A stretch of DNA of 64,000 nt, taken from contig JAJXZF010000036.1 in assembly GCA_021780225.1 (NCBI GenBank), forward strand, positions 34,267 through 98,266, read 5' to 3'. The notes below the pieces were generated by a model. The model saw nothing but the letters and a program-made list of their open reading frames with translations. It had not been told where the DNA came from and searched no databases. The stretch is from Deltaproteobacteria bacterium. Its GTDB lineage: Bacteria; Desulfobacterota; Binatia; Binatales; Binataceae. The stretch's first letter is position 1; the number at the start of each line of letters is the position of its first letter. This document shows, piece after piece, positions 59,955 to 64,000 of the stretch. The translations under genes and the position numbers were made by a program.

Positions 59955-60653
59955 ATGATCGCAATTCGCCAAGCTGAAGAACGCGGCCGCACCGGCGCCG
60001 GCTGGCTCGACAGCCGCCATTCGTTTTCGTTCGCCGAATATTACGATCCGCGCGAGATGGGTTTTTCGCGGCTGCGCGTGATCAACGACGACCGGATCGC
60101 GCCCGGCGGCGGTTTTCCGCCCCATTCGCATCGCGACATGGAGATCGTCACCTACGTGCTCGACGGCGCCGTGCGCCATCGCGACAGCCTCGGCAACGGT
60201 TCCGTAATCGAAGCCGGCGAGGTGCAGCGGATGAGCGCGGGAACGGGCGTAACGCACAGCGAATTCAATGCGTCCGCGTCGGCGCCGCTTCATCTGCTGC
60301 AAGTCTGGATCGAGCCGGATCGCCGCGGCCATCAGCCGGGCTACGAGCAGCGCCGCTTCGCGCAGGATCGCAAGCGCGGCCGGATGCTCTTAATCGCGTC
60401 GCCCGACGGCCGCGACAATTCGCTGCGGCTCAATCAGGACGCGCGGATTTATGCGGGCGTGGTTGAATCCGGCGGTTCGCTCGAGATCGCGCTCGCGCCC
60501 TCGCGCCACGGCTATCTGCATCTGATTCGCGGCGCGGCGACGTTGAACGGAATCGCGATGCGCGCCGGCGCCGGCGCCAAAATCGTTGACGAGAGCGCGC
60601 TGACGCTCGCGGCGGTTGAAGAATCCGAGGCGCTCTGGTTTGATCTGCCCTGA
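59955..60653 (+). CDS. Pirin-family bicupin protein (YhhW-like)
   Basis: ADDRHSFSFAEYYDP-type region (WLDSRHSFSFAEYYDPREMGFSRLRVINDDRIAPGGGFPPHSHRDMEIVTYVLDGAVRHRDSLG). Confidence 0.92.
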   Translation: MIAIRQAEERGRTGAGWLDSRHSFSFAEYYDPREMGFSRLRVINDDRIAPGGGFPPHSHRDMEIVTYVLDGAVRHRDSLGNGSVIEAGEVQRMSAGTGVTHSEFNASASAPLHLLQVWIEPDRRGHQPGYEQRRFAQDRKRGRMLLIASPDGRDNSLRLNQDARIYAGVVESGGSLEIALAPSRHGYLHLIRGAATLNGIAMRAGAGAKIVDESALTLAAVEESEALWFDLP

Positions 60654-60682
60654 ACGCGCGGCGCCGCTGGCCACGCCCGCCT

Positions 60683-62329
60683 GTGAGAACAAGCAAGATT
60701 GTCGCTGTGACGGCCGGCGCCGTTTTCGTGATTGGCGCGGCGCTGGCCGGATCTGTAGTGTGGCGCGCTTTCCGCTCCGCCGATGGGCCGCCGCGATGGG
60801 AAAACGCGCTCGCGCGGACCGTCCGTCATCTCGCGATTCCCGCCGCGCAGCGGCGTCGGCTGAATCCGCTCGAAACAACCGCCGCGAACCTCGCGGCCGG
60901 CCGCGAGGAGTTTCTCGCGCGTTGCGCGCGCTGCCACGGCGTGGACGGCGGCGGCCGCACGCCGATGGGCCAGCGGCTTTACCCGCGCGTGCCCGATCTG
61001 CGGCTCGCATCGACGCGGAATCTGAGCGACGGCGAACTTCATTACATCATCGCGCACGGCGTGCCGTGGACCGGGATGCCGGGATGGCGGCGGCCGACGC
61101 CGGAATCCGCAATCGATCTCTGGCGCCTCGTGCTCTACGTTCGCAGCCTGCGCCGGCTGAGCGCGCCGGAACAGAACGAACAGGCGCGGACGCTCGCGGC
61201 GGCGCATTATGTCGGCTCGCAGGCGTGCGCGAAATGCCACGCCGCCATTTATCAGCGTTGGCGGAAAACCCCGATGGCCAACGTGGTGCGCGACCCGCGC
61301 GCCGATCCGGGAGCGATCGCGCCCGGCTTCGCCGCCAATCGCGTGTCCCCGTTCACGCGCGCGCAAGTCGCGTTCGTTTACGGCGGCATTTGGAAGCAGC
61401 GTTATTTCACGAAAATCGGCGGCGACTATTTTCCGCTGCCTGTGCAATGGGATTTCGCGCGGCCGCAATGGCTGCCCTATTTCGTGACCATCGGCGAAGA
61501 TTGGTGGGCGGGCCTGTATCCGCCCGACAATATGCGCCGCCCGACCGGGCCGCTATGCGACGGATGCCATTCCGTGGGCTACGATATCCGCGCCAAACAG
61601 CCGGCCGAATGGAACGTCGGATGCGAACGCTGCCACGGACCCGGCAGCGCGCACGCGGCGCGTCCCGCGCCGGACAATATCCTCAATCCCGCCCGGATGG
61701 ACTACGTGGCGGCCAACGACGTATGTATCCAATGCCATTCGCAGGGCCGTCCTCTGACTAATCCAATCGAAGGAAAATACTATGATTGGCCGGTGGGCTT
61801 TCGCGTCGGACTGAGATTGCGCGATTTCTGGAAGCTCGAGGGCCATACGCTCGGTCAGACTAATTTTTACTATTTTGCCGACGGCACCGCGCACAAAAAC
61901 CGGATGCAGGGCAACGATTTCGTGCAAAGCATGATGTATCGGCGGGGAATCTCCTGCATGGATTGCCACGACGCGCACGGCACGGCCAATTATGCGGAGC
62001 TGCGCGCGCCGGCCGAATCGCTATGTCTCGAATGCCACGGGCCGGGTTCGCCCAATGGTCCGCGCGCGGCGACGCTCGAACTCCATATGCATCACCGGCC
62101 GGGCGCGCCGGGCGGGCGCTGCGTCGATTGTCATATGCCGGGAATCGAAACCGAAGGCGTTCCCGGAGCCTACGTCCACGCCCATACTTTCCGATTTATC
62201 GCGCCCGCGATGACCGGCAAATACGGCATTCCGAATCCGTGCACGTCATGCCATACGCGCAAGACCACGGCGTGGGCGACGGCGGCAATCCGCGCCTGGC
62301 GCGGCCGTTCTCCCTGGCGTCTAGAGTAG
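60683..62329 (+). CDS. Membrane-anchored multihaem cytochrome c, nine CxxCH motifs
   Basis: CARCH, CAKCH, CDGCH, CERCH, CIQCH, CMDCH, CLECH, CVDCH, CTSCH; N-terminal TM/signal anchor. Confidence 0.92.
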   Translation: MRTSKIVAVTAGAVFVIGAALAGSVVWRAFRSADGPPRWENALARTVRHLAIPAAQRRRLNPLETTAANLAAGREEFLARCARCHGVDGGGRTPMGQRLYPRVPDLRLASTRNLSDGELHYIIAHGVPWTGMPGWRRPTPESAIDLWRLVLYVRSLRRLSAPEQNEQARTLAAAHYVGSQACAKCHAAIYQRWRKTPMANVVRDPRADPGAIAPGFAANRVSPFTRAQVAFVYGGIWKQRYFTKIGGDYFPLPVQWDFARPQWLPYFVTIGEDWWAGLYPPDNMRRPTGPLCDGCHSVGYDIRAKQPAEWNVGCERCHGPGSAHAARPAPDNILNPARMDYVAANDVCIQCHSQGRPLTNPIEGKYYDWPVGFRVGLRLRDFWKLEGHTLGQTNFYYFADGTAHKNRMQGNDFVQSMMYRRGISCMDCHDAHGTANYAELRAPAESLCLECHGPGSPNGPRAATLELHMHHRPGAPGGRCVDCHMPGIETEGVPGAYVHAHTFRFIAPAMTGKYGIPNPCTSCHTRKTTAWATAAIRAWRGRSPWRLE

Positions 62330-62444
62330 CCGCCGGCGTAACGGATTCACGACCGCCGCGTTTGAACGAAAAACGCCGCGGCCGGTTATCCCGCCCGGCC
62401 GTGATTAAAGGATATGGATTCTAAATCCAATAACAAAAAGGCTA

Positions 62445-62635
62445 AAATCGTGTCCCGCAGGTGAGTTTGCTCGGTGATGACGGATCGGGATTCTTCGCTT
62501 CGCTCAGAATGACAGCAAAGACGCTCCATTATGTAACTCTGAGCATCCCATCATGTCATTCTGAGCGCAGGCTGCCGGAGCGAAGAATCCCGAATCTGTA
62601 AGCCTGTTGATGAATAAAATCGAGAGACAGCACAC
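62445..62635. mobile_element. 191-bp MITE-like element C, TA-flanked, with large internal palindrome
   Basis: TA at 62443-62444 and 62636-62637; right end (rc) GTGTGCTGTCTC vs copy A2 GTGTGCTGTCCC; left end TGTCCCGCAGGTGAGTTT vs A2 TGTCCCGCAAATAACTTC. Confidence 0.6.
62486..62592. repeat. REP-like inverted pair, family B copy 3
   Basis: CGGGATTCTTCG (62486-62497) / CGAAGAATCCCG (62581-62592); GCTCAGAATGACA (62502-62514) / TGTCATTCTGAGC (62554-62566); all arms perfect. Confidence 0.75.
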
Positions 62636-62660
62636 TAAGAAAGCTCTGCACAAGCCAGCT

Positions 62661-62745
62661 TGTTATTCTGAACGGAGCGGAGCGAAAGAACCCCGAGATT
62701 CCCTTCGCAAGACTCAGGGCAGGCTTTCGCCGCGCTCAGAATGAC
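62661..62745. repeat. REP-like inverted pair, family B copy 4 (diverged)
   Basis: TTATTCTGAACGGAGCGGAGCGAAAGAACCCCGAG ... GGCTTTCGCCGCGCTCAGAATGACAA. Confidence 0.55.
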
Positions 62746-62785
62746 AAAAATGCCGATGATGGTTGATAATTTTGAATTGCGCGAA

Positions 62786-63841
62786 TTACGGGACGGGGGC
62801 GGCGGCGAGCAGGCCGGCGGCTTCGTCGTAGCCGAGCATCAGATTGAGATTCTGCACCGCCTGGCCGGCGGCGCCTTTGCCGAGATTGTCGATCGCCGTG
62901 AGCACGCAGAGCGTCTGCGAGCGCCGTTCGAGCACGAAGGCGATTTCGCAGAAATTGGTCGCGCGCACGTTCTTCAATTCCGGCAGTTCGCCGGGCTTGA
63001 GCAGACGGATGAAGCGCGACTTGGCGAAGCTCGCCTCGAAGGCGTCGCGCACGTCCTGTTCGGTCGTTCCCGCGCGCGGGCGCATGAAGATCGAGCTCAG
63101 GATGCCGCGGGTGACGGGCAGCAGATGCGGCACGAACATCACCGCGACCTCACGGCCGAGCGTCGCGCCGATCTCCTGTTCCATCTCGGGCGTATGGCGG
63201 TGGTTGCCAATTTTGTAAGCGCGGAAATTCTCGTTGACTTCGGCGAAAAGCTGCTCGATCGCGGCTTGGCGGCGCGCGCCGGTGGTGCCCGATTTGGCGT
63301 CGATCACGATCGACGCGGGATCGATCAGGTCGCGCTTGATTAGCGGCAGTAGGCCCAGCAGCGCGCCCGTCGGATAGCATCCGGGATTCGCGACGATGCG
63401 CGCCTCGCGCAGTTCGCGGCGATGGAATTCGCTGAGGCCGTAAACCGCCTCCTTGAGCATCGCGGGCGCGGGATGGTCGGCGCCGTAGGTCTGGCGATAA
63501 GCCGCGGGATCTTTGAGGCGGAAGTCGGCTGACACGTCGATCGCCTTGATTCCCGCCTGCACGAGGTCGGCCAGAATCGGCGCGCCGACCCGTTCCGGCA
63601 GGCAGGAGATGACGATCTCGGCGCGGCCGCGAATCAGGTCCGCGCGCAGTTCCTCGAACGGCGGCAGATCGATTCCGGCCATGTGCCGGTAAACCTCGGC
63701 GACTTCGCGGCCGGCATAATGCTCGGATGTGAGCGCGGCCAATTCGACGAACGGATGGCCGGCGAGGATCCGCACCGCTTCAATTCCGGAATAGCCGGAC
63801 GCACCCAACACCGCTACTCTAACCCTGTCGTGCGAAGCCAT
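62786..63841 (-). CDS. argC: N-acetyl-gamma-glutamyl-phosphate reductase
   Basis: VAVLGASGYSGIEAVRILAGHPFVEL, VANPGCYPTGALLGLLPLI, KSGTTGARR. Confidence 0.95.
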   Translation of the reverse strand: MASHDRVRVAVLGASGYSGIEAVRILAGHPFVELAALTSEHYAGREVAEVYRHMAGIDLPPFEELRADLIRGRAEIVISCLPERVGAPILADLVQAGIKAIDVSADFRLKDPAAYRQTYGADHPAPAMLKEAVYGLSEFHRRELREARIVANPGCYPTGALLGLLPLIKRDLIDPASIVIDAKSGTTGARRQAAIEQLFAEVNENFRAYKIGNHRHTPEMEQEIGATLGREVAVMFVPHLLPVTRGILSSIFMRPRAGTTEQDVRDAFEASFAKSRFIRLLKPGELPELKNVRATNFCEIAFVLERRSQTLCVLTAIDNLGKGAAGQAVQNLNLMLGYDEAAGLLAAAPVP

Positions 63842-64000
63842 CAGGGGTCCCGAGGCGCCTCCTAAAAAATTAATGTCGGTTTAATCGAAATATCACTAAA
63901 GCCGATATGTGGCCAGCCACGGCGCCGGATTAATCAACAGGCGCTTTGGGCGCATCCGCGCGCGTCCAGCCGCAAGCGGCGACGGCGTCCTTCCGAAACC

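Noticed and set aside
63930-64000. Possible C-terminus of a further minus-strand gene (...FRKDAVAACGWTRADAPKAPVD*) upstream of argC
   Set aside because: Too short to identify or to confirm the frame; not the expected rpsI C-terminus.

Overview
This is a 64 kb, GC-rich, gene-dense chromosomal segment from a diderm bacterium (lptF/lptG and lpxA are present). No rRNA, tRNA or CRISPR array was recognised. Most of the window is housekeeping operons: split-FbiC coenzyme F420 genes (cofG-cofH-cofD-cofE) followed by a polyprenyl synthetase; pdhABC; a System I cytochrome c maturation operon (ccmE-F-H-x-A-B-C-D); dnaJ-merR; tilS-ftsH-folP-cdaA-cdaR-glmM-pdxJ-nnr-tsaE; lysC-cimA-cysE; cysteine desulfurase-mnmA-mtaB-rnc-era-der; guaA-gltX; and argC. 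Accessory DNA holds the main points of interest. (1) A complete IS110-family element at about 26614-28109: its upstream non-coding end reads as a bridge RNA, with three of the four guide segments matching the element ends or flank and fixing the boundaries at an AT core. (2) Two 202-bp, TA-flanked MITE-like elements (4809-5010 and 52002-52203), both inserted in the TA of a stop codon, where the terminal purine rebuilds the stop (ispB TAA, der TAG). A third TA-flanked element with related ends (62445-62635) carries a different, large palindromic core. (3) A CcmE with CxxxY in place of HxxxY, encoded next to a cysteine-rich CcmH. (4) A small Cys-rich orphan gene with a sigma70-like promoter, a perfect 14-bp palindrome and an upstream inverted repeat. 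Everything was read by eye plus the supplied ORF track; no searches were run.
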